Source of the DNA: Photobacterium salinisoli
GTDB lineage: Bacteria > Pseudomonadota > Gammaproteobacteria > Enterobacterales > Vibrionaceae
Direction of reading: 5' to 3'
Length of the DNA stretch: 64,000 bases
Assembly: GCF_003614885.1 (NCBI RefSeq)
Contig: NZ_QZMS01000007.1
Span: 310,001 to 374,000 of the forward strand
Positions 55,487-64,000 of the stretch are shown here, piece after piece. Below the pieces are notes generated by a model, which worked only from the letters and a program-made list of their open reading frames with translations, was not told the DNA's origin and ran no database searches. The translations under genes were made by a program, and so were the position numbers. Every line of letters begins with the position of its first letter. Position 1 is the stretch's first letter.

Positions 55487-57148
55487 ATGAGTGAATCTGA
55501 AGCTCGTCCAAGCAATTTTATCCGCCAGATCATTGATGCGGATTTAGCCAGTGGGAAGCACACCAGCGTCCACACACGTTTTCCGCCTGAGCCGAATGGT
55601 TACCTGCATATCGGTCATGCGAAGTCTATCTGCCTGAACTTTGGTATTGCTCAGGACTACCAGGGACAATGCAATCTGCGTTTTGATGACACAAACCCAG
55701 AAAAAGAAGACATCGAATACGTAGAGTCGATTAAGAAAGACGTAAACTGGCTGGGCTTTGAGTGGAGCGGTGAGATTTGTTACTCATCTAACTACTTCGA
55801 TCAGCTGTATGCCTACGCGTTGGAGCTGATCAACAAAGGTCTGGCGTATGTTGATGAACTCACACCTGAAGAAATGCGCGAGTACCGTGGCACGCTGACA
55901 GAGCCGGGTAAACCAAGTCCATATCGTGATCGTCCTGTGGCTGAGAACCTGGCACAGTTCGAGAAAATGAAAAACGGCGAAGTTGAAGAAGGCAAAATGT
56001 CACTTCGGGCCAAGATTGATATGGCCTCGCCGTTTATGGTCATGCGTGATCCTGTGCTGTACCGCGTTCGCTTCGCAACTCACCATCAGACAGGGGATAA
56101 GTGGTGCATCTATCCGATGTACGATTTCACCCACTGCATCTCTGATGCGCTGGAAGGCATTACGCACTCTCTGTGTACCCTGGAGTTCCAGGACAACCGT
56201 CGTCTGTACGATTGGGTACTGGATAACATCACGATTGACTGTCAGCCTCGCCAGTATGAATTCAGCCGCCTGAACCTGGAATACACAGTGATGTCGAAGC
56301 GCAAGCTGAACCAGCTGGTTACAGAGCAACTGGTTTCTGGCTGGGATGATCCCCGCATGCCGACCATTTCTGGTTTGCGTCGCCGTGGCTTTACGTCGGC
56401 TTCCATTCGTGAGTTCTGTAAGCGCATTGGTGTCACCAAGCAGGACAATACCATTGAGATGAGTTCTCTGGAATCGTGTATTCGTGACGATTTGAATGAG
56501 AATGCACCTCGGGCCATGGCCGTTCTGGATCCGGTGAAAGTCGTGATTGAGAACTTTGGCGATACCGAGATTCTCACCGTGGGCAATCATCCGAATAAAC
56601 CAGAAATGGGTGAGCGTGATGTGCCATTCAGCCGTGAGCTGTACATTGAGCGTGAAGATTTCCGCGAAGAAGGTAACAAGAAGTACAAGCGTTTGGTCTT
56701 GGGTAAAGAAGTACGCTTGCGTGGTGCCTATGTTATTAAAGCCGAGCGTGTTGAGAAAGACGCAGACGGCAAAATCACCACTATTTTCTGTAGCTATGAT
56801 GCAGATACGCTGGGCAAAAACCCTGCTGATGGCCGTAAAGTGAAAGGTGTGATTCACTGGGTGTCAGCTGAACAGGCCCTTCCTGCTGAAATTCGCTTGT
56901 ATGATCGTTTGTTTACGGTACCTAACCCAGGTGCAGCAGAGGATTTTGCTTCAACGATTAACCCGGAGTCACTGATCGTGATGAATGGTTTTGTTGAGCC
57001 GAGTCTGGCCGCCGCCGCTCCTGAACAGGCATTCCAGTTTGAACGTATGGGTTATTTCTGTGCGGATAACAAAGATTCATCGGCTGATCACTTAGTGTTC
57101 AACCGCACTGTGGGTTTGCGTGATTCATGGGCAAAAATTGCTGACTGA
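55487..57148 (+). CDS. glnS: Glutaminyl-tRNA synthetase
   Basis: A 553-residue class I synthetase. HIGH motif in [17 protein letters not shown], tRNA-contact region [11 protein letters not shown], and the KMSKS equivalent [10 protein letters not shown]; the two beta-barrel anticodon domains follow. ATG 55487 is preceded by CGAGGTG. It lies between nagE and fur, as in enterics, where glnS is also close to nag and fur. Confidence 0.97.
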   Translation: MSESEARPSNFIRQIIDADLASGKHTSVHTRFPPEPNGYLHIGHAKSICLNFGIAQDYQGQCNLRFDDTNPEKEDIEYVESIKKDVNWLGFEWSGEICYSSNYFDQLYAYALELINKGLAYVDELTPEEMREYRGTLTEPGKPSPYRDRPVAENLAQFEKMKNGEVEEGKMSLRAKIDMASPFMVMRDPVLYRVRFATHHQTGDKWCIYPMYDFTHCISDALEGITHSLCTLEFQDNRRLYDWVLDNITIDCQPRQYEFSRLNLEYTVMSKRKLNQLVTEQLVSGWDDPRMPTISGLRRRGFTSASIREFCKRIGVTKQDNTIEMSSLESCIRDDLNENAPRAMAVLDPVKVVIENFGDTEILTVGNHPNKPEMGERDVPFSRELYIEREDFREEGNKKYKRLVLGKEVRLRGAYVIKAERVEKDADGKITTIFCSYDADTLGKNPADGRKVKGVIHWVSAEQALPAEIRLYDRLFTVPNPGAAEDFASTINPESLIVMNGFVEPSLAAAAPEQAFQFERMGYFCADNKDSSADHLVFNRTVGLRDSWAKIAD

Positions 57149-57180
57149 CAGATTCAGACTGTGATTGCAGCCTAAGATAA

Positions 57181-57207
57181 AAAAACCAGCCATTCGGCTG
57201 GTTTTTT
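57181..57207. terminator. Bidirectional terminator between glnS and fur
   Basis: Stem AAAAACCAGCC / GGCTGGTTTTT with a 4-base loop, then T; it lies between convergent genes and can serve both. Confidence 0.9.
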
Positions 57208-57224
57208 TATCGATGTAAGCGTGA

Positions 57225-57674
57225 TTATTTATTTTCGTTGTGCAGGCTTTCATCTTTATTACAATCACCGGCTGTGCAGTGACCGTACAGATAAAGGCTG
57301 TGGTTGGTCAGACGTATGTTGTAGCGTTCGGCAACCTGCTTCTGACGATCTTCAATGATGTCGTCAGAGAATTCAATGACTTTACCGCAGTCCAGGCAAA
57401 CCAGATGATCGTGGTGATGCTGGGTAGACAGTTCGAATACCGACTTACCGCCTTCAAAATGGTGTCGGGTGACAATCCCGGCATCATCAAATTGGTTCAG
57501 CACTCGGTAAACAGTGGCCAGGCCAATCTCTTCACCAATATCGATCAGTTTTTTGTACAAATCTTCGGCACTGATATGCTGGCACTCAGGATCCTGAAGT
57601 ACTTCCAAAATTTTCAGACGCGGAAGTGTGACTTTTAATCCTGCTTGTTTAAGTGCTTGGTTGTTATCTGACAT
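57225..57674 (-). CDS. fur: Fur, ferric uptake regulator
   Basis: A 149-residue iron-responsive repressor. The winged-helix N-domain is QAGLKVTLPRLKILEVLQDP with TVYRVLNQFDDAGIV; the metal-binding part has STQHHHDHLVCLDCGKVIEF (His cluster and C-x2-C) and a C-terminal HCTAGDCNKDES. A -10-like TATAAT on the minus strand at 57742-57747, about 70 bases upstream, may be its promoter. It sits close to fldA, as in E. coli, where the two are in opposite order of a shared block. Confidence 0.97.
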   Translation of the reverse strand: MSDNNQALKQAGLKVTLPRLKILEVLQDPECQHISAEDLYKKLIDIGEEIGLATVYRVLNQFDDAGIVTRHHFEGGKSVFELSTQHHHDHLVCLDCGKVIEFSDDIIEDRQKQVAERYNIRLTNHSLYLYGHCTAGDCNKDESLHNENK

Positions 57675-57876
57675 TCGAGTTTCCTTTGGCTAGCCGTAAC
57701 AGGAAAATGGAAGGTTACGGTAGTCTTTCTCATATCTGCTTATTATAAGTGACGACAGCACAACAATAAACCTTAATGCTTACTGGGTCTAGGAAAGTTG
57801 TGACTTTTATTCGGCTGATATAAATGTTAAAAAGGCATACTATACTCATCGTACCAGATCATAAGGACGTGTAGGT

Positions 57877-58395
57877 GTGAACAAGTTCTATAAGCCTCGT
57901 ATCGTGAAATTTGCGCTCAATATCTGGCCACCATTTTGGGGAGCTGGTATTCGAATTCTGCATATCAGTGAAGACTTTCGGCATGTGGAAATTTGCCTGA
58001 AGTTAAGGTGGTGGAATAAGAATGCGAACCGAACCCAATATGGCGGCAGTATTTTTTCACTGACGGATCCTGTCTATGCTTTGATGCTGATGGGTATTCT
58101 CGGTAAAGAGTATTTTGTCTGGGATAAACAAGCCGAAGTCAATTTTCTCAAGCCTGGTCAGACGGATCTGAAAGCTGTATTTACTATTTCAGATCAGTGT
58201 ATTGAGGATATAAAACGCTCCACAGCCAGCGGAGATAAATATTTTCCTGAATTTGTCGTCAATGTTTCTGATAGTGAGGGTGAGGTGGTTGCTCAGGTAA
58301 AGCGTGTGCTTTATGTACGCAAGAAGCCACAGTACCGAAACGCAGCGTTTGACGAAGACGAAAACCGTTCTGGAGAGTGTGTCAGTGAGCAATAA
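57877..58395 (+). CDS. DUF4442 (hotdog-fold, thioesterase-like) protein
   Basis: A 172-residue protein of the DUF4442 family, related to hotdog thioesterases. Features: FALNIWPPFWGAGIRILHIS near the start, the core NRTQYGGSIFSLTDPVYALM and a second strand set KAVFTISDQCIEDI. It begins at GTG after AAGGA and GTAGG. No exact substrate is known. It is divergent from fur and convergent with fldA. Confidence 0.82.
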   Translation: MNKFYKPRIVKFALNIWPPFWGAGIRILHISEDFRHVEICLKLRWWNKNANRTQYGGSIFSLTDPVYALMLMGILGKEYFVWDKQAEVNFLKPGQTDLKAVFTISDQCIEDIKRSTASGDKYFPEFVVNVSDSEGEVVAQVKRVLYVRKKPQYRNAAFDEDENRSGECVSEQ

Positions 58396-58417
58396 AAAAC
58401 GCGCCTCGGCGCGTTTT
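58394..58417. terminator. Bidirectional terminator
   Basis: Stem AAAAACGCGC / GCGCGTTTTT with loop CTCG, between the DUF4442 gene and the convergent fldA. Confidence 0.88.
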
Positions 58418-58435
58418 TAACAGTTTGCAGCAAGA

Positions 58436-58963
58436 TTAGTCAGCCAGTTCGGCCAGACACATTTCTTCGTAGATTTGCTTAACCCATTTCTCGACGCGCT
58501 CGTCAGTCAACTCAGGCTGACGGTCTTCATCAATGCACAGGCCAACAAAATGTTCATCGTCTACCAATGCTTTTGATGCTTCAAACTCATAGCTTTCGGT
58601 TGGGAAATGGCCAACGATGATGGCGCCGCGGCCTTCAACGATGTCACGCACTGTGCCCATGGCGTCGCAGAAATACTCGGCGTAATCTTCCTGATCACCA
58701 CAGCCAAAAATAGCAACCAGCTTGTTTTCGAAATCAATGCCTTCCAGTTCAGGAAAGAAATCGTCCCAATCGCACTGTGCTTCGCCGTAATACCAGGTCG
58801 GGATACCCAGCAGTAACAGGTCGAAATTTTCAATGTCTTCTTTGCTGCTCTTAGCAATGTCTTTGACTTCAACCAGATTTTTACCCAGTTGCTTTTGGAT
58901 CATTTTAGCGACGGCTTCTGTGTTACCAGTGTCGCTACCAAAGAAGAGTCCTACACTCGCCAT
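58436..58963 (-). CDS. fldA: Flavodoxin I
   Basis: A 175-residue FMN-binding electron carrier. The phosphate loop is FFGSDTGNTEAVAKMI, the FMN-contacting Trp and Tyr lie in LLLGIPTWYYGEAQCDWDDF and GCGDQEDYAEYFCDA, and the long-chain insert is present. It donates electrons in methionine, ribonucleotide-reductase and isoprenoid pathways. A weak ribosome site precedes the ATG. Confidence 0.96.
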   Translation of the reverse strand: MASVGLFFGSDTGNTEAVAKMIQKQLGKNLVEVKDIAKSSKEDIENFDLLLLGIPTWYYGEAQCDWDDFFPELEGIDFENKLVAIFGCGDQEDYAEYFCDAMGTVRDIVEGRGAIIVGHFPTESYEFEASKALVDDEHFVGLCIDEDRQPELTDERVEKWVKQIYEEMCLAELAD

Positions 58964-59174
58964 AGTAGAGATTACCCGTGTTTTAGTTGTTGACCGCCAG
59001 CTGACAGGCTGGCGATATACATTAATTGAACAGGCTGCCAGTTAATTCTAGCGCTGACTGTATGCCTGATAATAACATTTGTCGGTGACTGTGGCGTCAG
59101 TTAGGGGGAGAAAAACCTTTATCATTAGGCTTCTCATTTCGCACTCTGAGCCAGGCAACAGGCGTCAGTGGATA

Positions 59175-59396
59175 TTATCCGATCCCTACGCCTTCCATAG
59201 TCATCTGAATCACACCTTTCGATATGAATCCAAAGCACCCCAAAAACAAGACCAGCCAGACGATTTTTCGACCAAATGGAGGCACATTGCCTTGCTTAAG
59301 GACATCTTTGATCGCCATGCCAATGAAAAAGAAGATGGCTGCGAACAATAAATCAAGTCCGACTGATTCCAGCAGGTCCATGTGCTCGTATAACAT
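59175..59396 (-). CDS. DUF2788 family small membrane protein
   Basis: A 73-residue protein with two hydrophobic segments (LDLLFAAIFFFIGMAI and IVWLVLFLGCFGFIS) joined by a short basic loop with PPFGRK. Start ATG 59396 is set by AAGGAGAAACAG just upstream. The DUF2788 family occurs beside fldA and ybfF in gamma-proteobacteria; function is unknown. The enteric ybfE gene is not seen at this place. Confidence 0.8.
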   Translation of the reverse strand: MLYEHMDLLESVGLDLLFAAIFFFIGMAIKDVLKQGNVPPFGRKIVWLVLFLGCFGFISKGVIQMTMEGVGIG

Positions 59397-59461
59397 CTGT
59401 TTCTCCTTCGCAAGATCAGACTTGCATCCGGCGCGCACTATAGCACAGAGAGTCGTGCGTG

Positions 59462-60241
59462 TTAATTGTTAGGCTGTGTATCCTTCTCTAAAAAACTGAG
59501 AATGATACGGTTAACCGTGTCAGGTTTCTCCGCATGAAGCCAGTGGCCAGTATTGGCTACCATATGGGCCTTTGCGTGCGGGAACTGACTGGCAATTTGT
59601 TCGCGGTGCTCAGCCAGAATGTATTCTGAATCCTGACCTTTTATGAATAAAGTTCGGCCAGAAAAAGGCGATACAGCAGACCAGCCCATGATGGTGCTGT
59701 AGTTGTTAATAAGTGCATCGACATTGAACCGCCACTGAAAAAATTCTTGATCTTTATACAGAGACTTGAGCAGGAACTGGCGCACACCGGGTTCCAGAAC
59801 ATGCTGCGATAAATGCTGCTCAGCTTCTTTTCGGCTGGTGATCGTTTGTTCGTCGACTGCTTTAAGGCCAGCGAACACATTTTGGTGACGATGGACCTGA
59901 TAAGCCACAGGTGCCATATCGAGCACAATCAGGTTCTCGATCCGCTCTCCGGCCAGTTCGGTCATTGCCATTGCCACTTTACCGCCCATGGAATGGCCGA
60001 TCACACTGAAATCTTGAATTTCTAGTTGGTTGAGCAGATCAACCACATCTTGTGCCAGGTCTGAATAAGTGAAGTGCTCACTATGCGGGGAACGACCGTG
60101 GTTACGCAGATCAAGGCTAATGACTTGGTACTGTTCTTTGAGCACTCTGGCGAGCAGGCCGAGATTGTCCGCACTGCCAAATAAGCCATGAATAAGGACG
60201 ACCGCCTGGCCTTGCCCCTGTATCTGATAATGAAGATTCAC
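59462..60241 (-). CDS. ybfF: Alpha/beta-hydrolase (esterase), YbfF
   Basis: A 259-residue esterase. Oxyanion motif VLIHGLFGSADN, nucleophile elbow GHSMGG (catalytic Ser), Asp in the C-terminal part and His in ANTGHWLHAEKP complete the triad. It matches E. coli YbfF, which hydrolyses acyl-CoA and other esters in vitro. It is divergent from seqA, as in enterics. Confidence 0.92.
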   Translation of the reverse strand: MNLHYQIQGQGQAVVLIHGLFGSADNLGLLARVLKEQYQVISLDLRNHGRSPHSEHFTYSDLAQDVVDLLNQLEIQDFSVIGHSMGGKVAMAMTELAGERIENLIVLDMAPVAYQVHRHQNVFAGLKAVDEQTITSRKEAEQHLSQHVLEPGVRQFLLKSLYKDQEFFQWRFNVDALINNYSTIMGWSAVSPFSGRTLFIKGQDSEYILAEHREQIASQFPHAKAHMVANTGHWLHAEKPDTVNRIILSFLEKDTQPNN

Positions 60242-60342
60242 AGACTATTTCTCTTGTTGTTAACGCTTTGCCGTAGAGTATACCTTCGCTTCACGTTATA
60301 ATCTCACGGTGATTTTTTAACGGAACGATAATGAACACTACG

Positions 60343-60885
60343 ATGAAAACTATTGAGGTAGACGAAGAGCTGTATCGTTATATTGCCAGCCAGACCCAGC
60401 ATATTGGTGAAAGTGCGTCAGATATTCTGCGCCGTTTACTGCTGGAGGACTCCAATAGTCAACCTGTCAGGCCAGCACGCCCTAAAGCTGCACAAGGCAT
60501 TGTGGTTAGCAAGGATGCAGGCAATTTGCCACAGTCGGAAGACAGGGTCAAAGCTATGCGCTCGTTGCTGATTTCTGATGAGTTTGCCGGCCAGGAAAGA
60601 GCTATTGGCCGCTTTATGTTGGTGCTGTCTACGCTCTATCGTATCGATCCTCAGGCTTTCACCGATGCGACGGCGATTAAAGGTCGAACCCGCATTTACT
60701 TCGCTGACAGCGAAGAAAAGTTGTTGAACAGCGGCAAGACGACTAAACCGAAAGCCATTCCTGAAACGCCTTTTTGGGTGATCACCAATACTAATACCGA
60801 CCGTAAACGTCAGATGATTGAACAGCTGATGCAAAAAATGCAGTTCACACAAGATATTGTAGAAAAGGTTTGCGGTGAAATTTAA
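60343..60885 (+). CDS. seqA: SeqA, negative modulator of replication initiation
   Basis: A 180-residue GATC-binding protein. The oligomerisation N-domain [20 protein letters not shown] and [15 protein letters not shown] are near-identical to E. coli; the C-domain with [18 protein letters not shown] and [20 protein letters not shown] binds hemimethylated GATC. ATG 60343 matches the known start; an in-frame ATG four codons earlier is also possible. It is probably co-transcribed with pgm, 41 bases away. Confidence 0.96.
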   Translation: MKTIEVDEELYRYIASQTQHIGESASDILRRLLLEDSNSQPVRPARPKAAQGIVVSKDAGNLPQSEDRVKAMRSLLISDEFAGQERAIGRFMLVLSTLYRIDPQAFTDATAIKGRTRIYFADSEEKLLNSGKTTKPKAIPETPFWVITNTNTDRKRQMIEQLMQKMQFTQDIVEKVCGEI

Positions 60886-60926
60886 CTGTCGCTGATGCGG
60901 CTTTATTGACGTACAAGGATATGTTG

Positions 60927-62573
60927 ATGGCGATCCATCCTCGTGCCGGGCAGCAAGCCCGGCAAGAAGACATGCATAACATTCCGGCTCTTGTGGCCAA
61001 TTATTTTCTGATTGAACCTGATGCTTCCAATGTTGCCCAGCGTGTTGCGTTCGGCACCTCCGGCCATCGTGGCTGTGCCGATAAGGGAACCTTCAATCAA
61101 CATCATATCTGGGCAATCGCCCAGGCTGTTGCCGATGTTCGCCGTGAACAAGGTGTTTCCGGACCTCTGTTTTTAGGAAAAGATACACACGCCTTGTCTG
61201 AACCGGCGTTGCTTTCTGCTCTGCAAGTGCTGGTAGCCAATGAAGTCAATGTGGTGCTACAGGCGGATCAGGGTTATACACCCACGCCGGGTATTTCACA
61301 TGCCATTCTGACATTTAACCTCTGTCATGCTGAGAAAGCTGACGGCATTGTGATTACGCCTTCACATAATCCTCCGCAGGATGGCGGCATCAAATATAAT
61401 CCGTCTCATGGTGGACCTGCTGAAGGGGCAATTACCACGGCTATTGAAAACCGGGCCAATCAGTTGATTGCCGAAGGTTTAACGTCAGTGAAGCGGGTGA
61501 GTGTTTCTGAGGCTTTGTCCAGCCGTTACGTGACGGAGCAGGATTTAGTCAAACCCTATGTGGCTGATCTTGTTAATGTCATCGACATAGCTGCGATTCA
61601 GAAAGCTAAACTGAAGCTGGCCGTTGATCCTCTGGGTGGCTCCGGGATCGAATACTGGCGCGAGATAGGGCGTCACTATAACCTGGATCTCACTCTGGTT
61701 GATGAGTCAGTGGATCCGGCGTTCCGCTTTATGAGTCTGGATAAAGATGGCGTGGTGCGGATGGATTGCTCGTCACCTTATGCGATGGCTGGCTTGCTGG
61801 CGCATAAAGACAGTTATGATCTGGCCTTTGGTAATGATCCTGATTTTGACCGCCACGGTATCGTGACGCCGGCCGGTCTGATGAATCCTAACCATTTCCT
61901 TGCAGTCTGCATCGACTATCTGTACCGCCATCGTCCTGAGTGGAATAGCAAGGTGGCTGTGGGCAAGACACTGGTTTCCAGTGCGATCATTGATCGTGTT
62001 GTGGCTGATCTGGGCCGTGAACTGTGTGAAGTGCCTGTGGGTTTCAAGTGGTTTGTTGATGGTCTGTACAGTGGTGAGCTTGGCTTCGGCGGTGAAGAAA
62101 GTGCGGGTGCATCCTTTTTGCGCAAAGACGGCACACCCTGGTCAACCGATAAAGACGGTATTTTGCTTTGCCTGTTAGCGGCAGAAATCACCGCGGTGAC
62201 AGGTATGAATCCGCAACAATATTACCAGACCTTAACTGAAAAGCATGGTGAGTGCCGTTACAGCCGGTTACAAGCGGTAGCAAACAGCGCGCAAAAAGCC
62301 GTTCTGAGCAAACTGTCTCCAGACATGGTCAAGGCTGATACATTGGCTGGTGATAGCATTACCGCCCGTCTGACCCATGCTCCGGGTAATGGTGCTGCCA
62401 TTGGTGGTTTGAAAATTACCACAGAGAATGGCTGGTTCACGGCGCGACCTTCAGGTACTGAAGAAATTTACAAGATCTACTGTGAAAGCTTCAAAGGCGA
62501 TACGCATCTTCGTCAGATAGAAGATGAAGCACAGAAGATTGTCAGTAATGTATTTTCTGCCGCTGGTCTGTAA
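60927..62573 (+). CDS. pgm: Phosphoglucomutase, alpha-D-glucose-specific
   Basis: A 548-residue enzyme interconverting glucose-1- and glucose-6-phosphate. N-terminal [15 protein letters not shown] and [16 protein letters not shown], the phosphoserine loop [20 protein letters not shown], the metal loop [13 protein letters not shown], the sugar loop [17 protein letters not shown] and the phosphate loop [14 protein letters not shown] are all present. ATG 60927 follows AAGGATATG. The seqA-pgm order is conserved. Confidence 0.97.
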   Translation: MAIHPRAGQQARQEDMHNIPALVANYFLIEPDASNVAQRVAFGTSGHRGCADKGTFNQHHIWAIAQAVADVRREQGVSGPLFLGKDTHALSEPALLSALQVLVANEVNVVLQADQGYTPTPGISHAILTFNLCHAEKADGIVITPSHNPPQDGGIKYNPSHGGPAEGAITTAIENRANQLIAEGLTSVKRVSVSEALSSRYVTEQDLVKPYVADLVNVIDIAAIQKAKLKLAVDPLGGSGIEYWREIGRHYNLDLTLVDESVDPAFRFMSLDKDGVVRMDCSSPYAMAGLLAHKDSYDLAFGNDPDFDRHGIVTPAGLMNPNHFLAVCIDYLYRHRPEWNSKVAVGKTLVSSAIIDRVVADLGRELCEVPVGFKWFVDGLYSGELGFGGEESAGASFLRKDGTPWSTDKDGILLCLLAAEITAVTGMNPQQYYQTLTEKHGECRYSRLQAVANSAQKAVLSKLSPDMVKADTLAGDSITARLTHAPGNGAAIGGLKITTENGWFTARPSGTEEIYKIYCESFKGDTHLRQIEDEAQKIVSNVFSAAGL

Positions 62574-62589
62574 ACCGCATTCATTTGAC

Positions 62590-62618
62590 AACCCGTAGCC
62601 TTTGCTGCGGGTTTTTTT
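62590..62618 (+). terminator. Terminator of seqA-pgm
   Basis: A 10-bp stem AACCCGTAGC / GCTGCGGGTT (one T-G pair) with a short loop and seven T. Confidence 0.88.
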
Positions 62619-62638
62619 ATTGTTTGATCATTGGACTG

Positions 62639-63472
62639 TTACGGCGCGGACTGCCGATAATGCTTAGGCCTGTCGCGGTTGTGTAGTGGCCAGTGGTCAG
62701 GAACAATGAACCATACCTGATTATCTTCAGCAATACCCTGTGTCGGCACCGTGATAGACGAAGGTATCATTAAAGCCGGTATCGATGAGTAACAGGGTGG
62801 GGTTAACCAATCTCTCTTGGTGAGGATTTTTAACGATAATCGTTCTGCCTGACTCTGGAAGCACCAAAGCCCTTTATTGACATCAGGATTAATTGGCAAG
62901 GCGGAACCTGACTCTTCATTCCGAAAGTGATCGAAAAGTCTCCCCTGTACAATCAGTCGCTGGCAGGTTGGCTGACCCAGCGATTTGGCATACTGATCCT
63001 TGTAGGCCTGATGCTGAGTCATTGCCAGCTGATGCTGAACCATTTTATTGATCTTATTATCCAGATTATCCGCCGAGTTTGGTCCCAGCCACCGCTGTTG
63101 ATAAGCCAGATAAAACTTAATAGCCACTTCCCAGTGTTCTAATTGCTTAGATAGTTTGTTGAACACCAGAAAATCAATGGCACCCAGCGTACGCTTTGCT
63201 TCGTGCAGCTGTATCTCTTCACCGACCAGCTCAAAATCGGGGTGGTGACTGATGAGCTGCTGCCAAAGCCACTGGTAATAAAAACCGAGCCTTTGGTTAC
63301 CCTCGTAATGTGCTTTTGCCGGGATTATCGCTCTGTCTCTGAACATGGCCAACCACTTATCATTGACCTGGTGGTCTACACCTTGCGTCAACACCGGCAT
63401 AGCCAGAACATTGCGAAAATGTCTGATGTTATCGCTGTGTTCTTTTGTTACATTTTCGTTGATATTATTCAT
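62639..63472 (-). CDS. DUF1853 family protein
   Basis: A 277-residue soluble protein of the DUF1853 family. Recognisable stretches are RLGFYYQWLWQQLISHHPDF, IQLHEAKRTLGAIDFLVFNK and LEHWEVAIKFYLAYQQ. The acidic-E-x-K layout (GAIDFLV followed by EVAIKFYL) resembles a PD-(D/E)xK nuclease core, which is an inference. Divergent from ybfA across 124 bases. The tail is basic and Pro/His-rich. Confidence 0.8.
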   Translation of the reverse strand: MNNINENVTKEHSDNIRHFRNVLAMPVLTQGVDHQVNDKWLAMFRDRAIIPAKAHYEGNQRLGFYYQWLWQQLISHHPDFELVGEEIQLHEAKRTLGAIDFLVFNKLSKQLEHWEVAIKFYLAYQQRWLGPNSADNLDNKINKMVQHQLAMTQHQAYKDQYAKSLGQPTCQRLIVQGRLFDHFRNEESGSALPINPDVNKGLWCFQSQAERLSLKILTKRDWLTPPCYSSIPALMIPSSITVPTQGIAEDNQVWFIVPDHWPLHNRDRPKHYRQSAP

Positions 63473-63596
63473 TAAAATAAGTCTTAATCTGCGTTTAACT
63501 TGTTTTTAACAACAAAATCCCAAATAAAAAGTAGTAAAATTTCAAAAATGCGCTAAAGTATAGAGGTATGACCAGTTGGTTGCTCAGGAGGCTATC

Positions 63597-63803
63597 ATGT
63601 TCACACCTTTATCTACTCAACAAATTATTGTGCGCCGTACCTGCGTTGTGATTGCAGGCGTGTTGAGTTTTCCGGTTATGGTACTTATGCCTACGTCTGT
63701 AAAATCACGTGTTTATAGTTATCTGCATAAAGTCTGGTTGAAAACCAGTACCAAGCCCGTTTGGCTGCAGCACTCTGAACAAGGTGCACAAGAGCTATAT
63801 TGA
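63597..63803 (+). CDS. ybfA: YbfA family protein (DUF2517)
   Basis: A 68-residue membrane-associated protein. RRTCVVIAGVLSFPVMVLMP forms one hydrophobic segment, followed by YSYLHKVWLKTSTKPVWL, matching enteric YbfA (YSYLHRVWSKTSDKPVW from memory). AGGAGG at perfect spacing supports ATG 63597. Function unknown. Confidence 0.85.
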   Translation: MFTPLSTQQIIVRRTCVVIAGVLSFPVMVLMPTSVKSRVYSYLHKVWLKTSTKPVWLQHSEQGAQELY

Positions 63804-63841
63804 ATCTGTTGTCAATGACTAGCTTACTGGTATCACCGATG

Positions 63842-63866
63842 AAATGCTGCCTTTGGCAGCATTTTT
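63842..63866 (+). terminator. Terminator of ybfA
   Basis: A 10-bp perfect stem AAATGCTGCC / GGCAGCATTT with a 3-base loop and further T. Confidence 0.9.
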
Positions 63867-63969
63867 TGTCGGTATTTACTCGTTTTATGTTCCTGCTTTT
63901 TCCGTTCCAGCTGGTTCTGTTGCGCCCGAGTTGGTTAAAATACCAATAACCGCTCAAAAGGAAGCAAGC

Positions 63970-64000
63970 ATGAACAACCTCAAACTCGAATCATTGTTAA
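63970..64000 (+). CDS. Start of a gene cut by the window edge (possibly Nif3/YbgI family)
   Basis: ATG 63970 is preceded by AAAAGGAAG at 6-base spacing, and the frame MNNLKLESLL runs off the end. The opening resembles Nif3/YbgI-type dinuclear-metal proteins, which often follow pgm in related genomes as I recall; ten residues are too few to be sure. Confidence 0.4.
   Translation, partial: MNNLKLESLL

Noticed and set aside
56000-56857. A 285-codon minus-strand open frame
   Set aside because: Antisense to glnS, no ribosome site and no recognisable motif; a product of glnS codon bias.

Overview
The window is a chromosomal segment of a gamma-proteobacterium, almost certainly Vibrionaceae. toxR-toxS lies divergent from htpG, followed by adk, hemH and gsk; nagBAC is divergent from nagE beside glnS; and fur, fldA, ybfF, seqA and pgm follow. 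These are the gene orders of Vibrionaceae and, in part, of enterics. zwf-pgl-gnd lies between gsk and asnB, and the fur-pgm block directly follows glnS; from memory this differs from V. cholerae, so Photobacterium or a related genus is an inference. I found no rRNA, tRNA, CRISPR array, prophage or insertion sequence.

Layout. 1-5.0 kb: a membrane-fusion protein with its DUF3302 partner, then a proVWX glycine betaine importer. 5.2-11.8 kb: a six-gene minus-strand operon coding for a 'thermostable hemolysin' family acyltransferase-like protein, an AMP-ligase fused to a heme-oxygenase-like diiron domain, an SDR reductase, a TPR exported protein, and a response regulator with its histidine kinase. 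Its promoter carries a perfect CTTAAG-N5-CTTAAG direct repeat of the PmrA/QseB type. This looks like a self-regulated small-molecule biosynthesis and sensing system and is the most interesting part of the window. 12-21 kb: a LuxR-type regulator divergent from a sugar ABC importer, a NagZ-like GH3 glycosidase, and a large secreted protein with RTX-like repeats and a chitin-binding module. 21-28 kb: a GlsB-type membrane protein, a DUF4398 lipoprotein, ybaM, an HDAC-like deacetylase, priC, a TauE-type permease and dinG. 28-31 kb: an outer-membrane porin, a DUF2057 protein, a TraR/DksA-like protein and a 38-residue membrane peptide.

30.7-42 kb is the conserved block ybaN-apt-dnaX-ybaB-recR, toxRS, htpG-adk-hemH-gsk. 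dnaX has an intact A-AAA-AAG slippery site with a -1 frame stop one codon later, so both tau and gamma should be made. 42.7-55.3 kb is central sugar metabolism: zwf-pgl-gnd, asnB, a CPA2 antiporter, nagBAC and nagE. The nagB-nagE gap has a perfect CRP half-site pair and an 8+8 palindrome that fits a NagC operator. 55.5-64 kb holds glnS, fur, a DUF4442 protein, fldA, a DUF2788 protein, ybfF, seqA-pgm, a DUF1853 protein, ybfA and the first codons of one more gene.

A GlcNAc/chitin theme recurs: a chitin-binding secreted protein, a GH3 beta-N-acetylhexosaminidase-like enzyme with an ABC importer, and the nag catabolic genes. Most genes end at clear rho-independent terminators.
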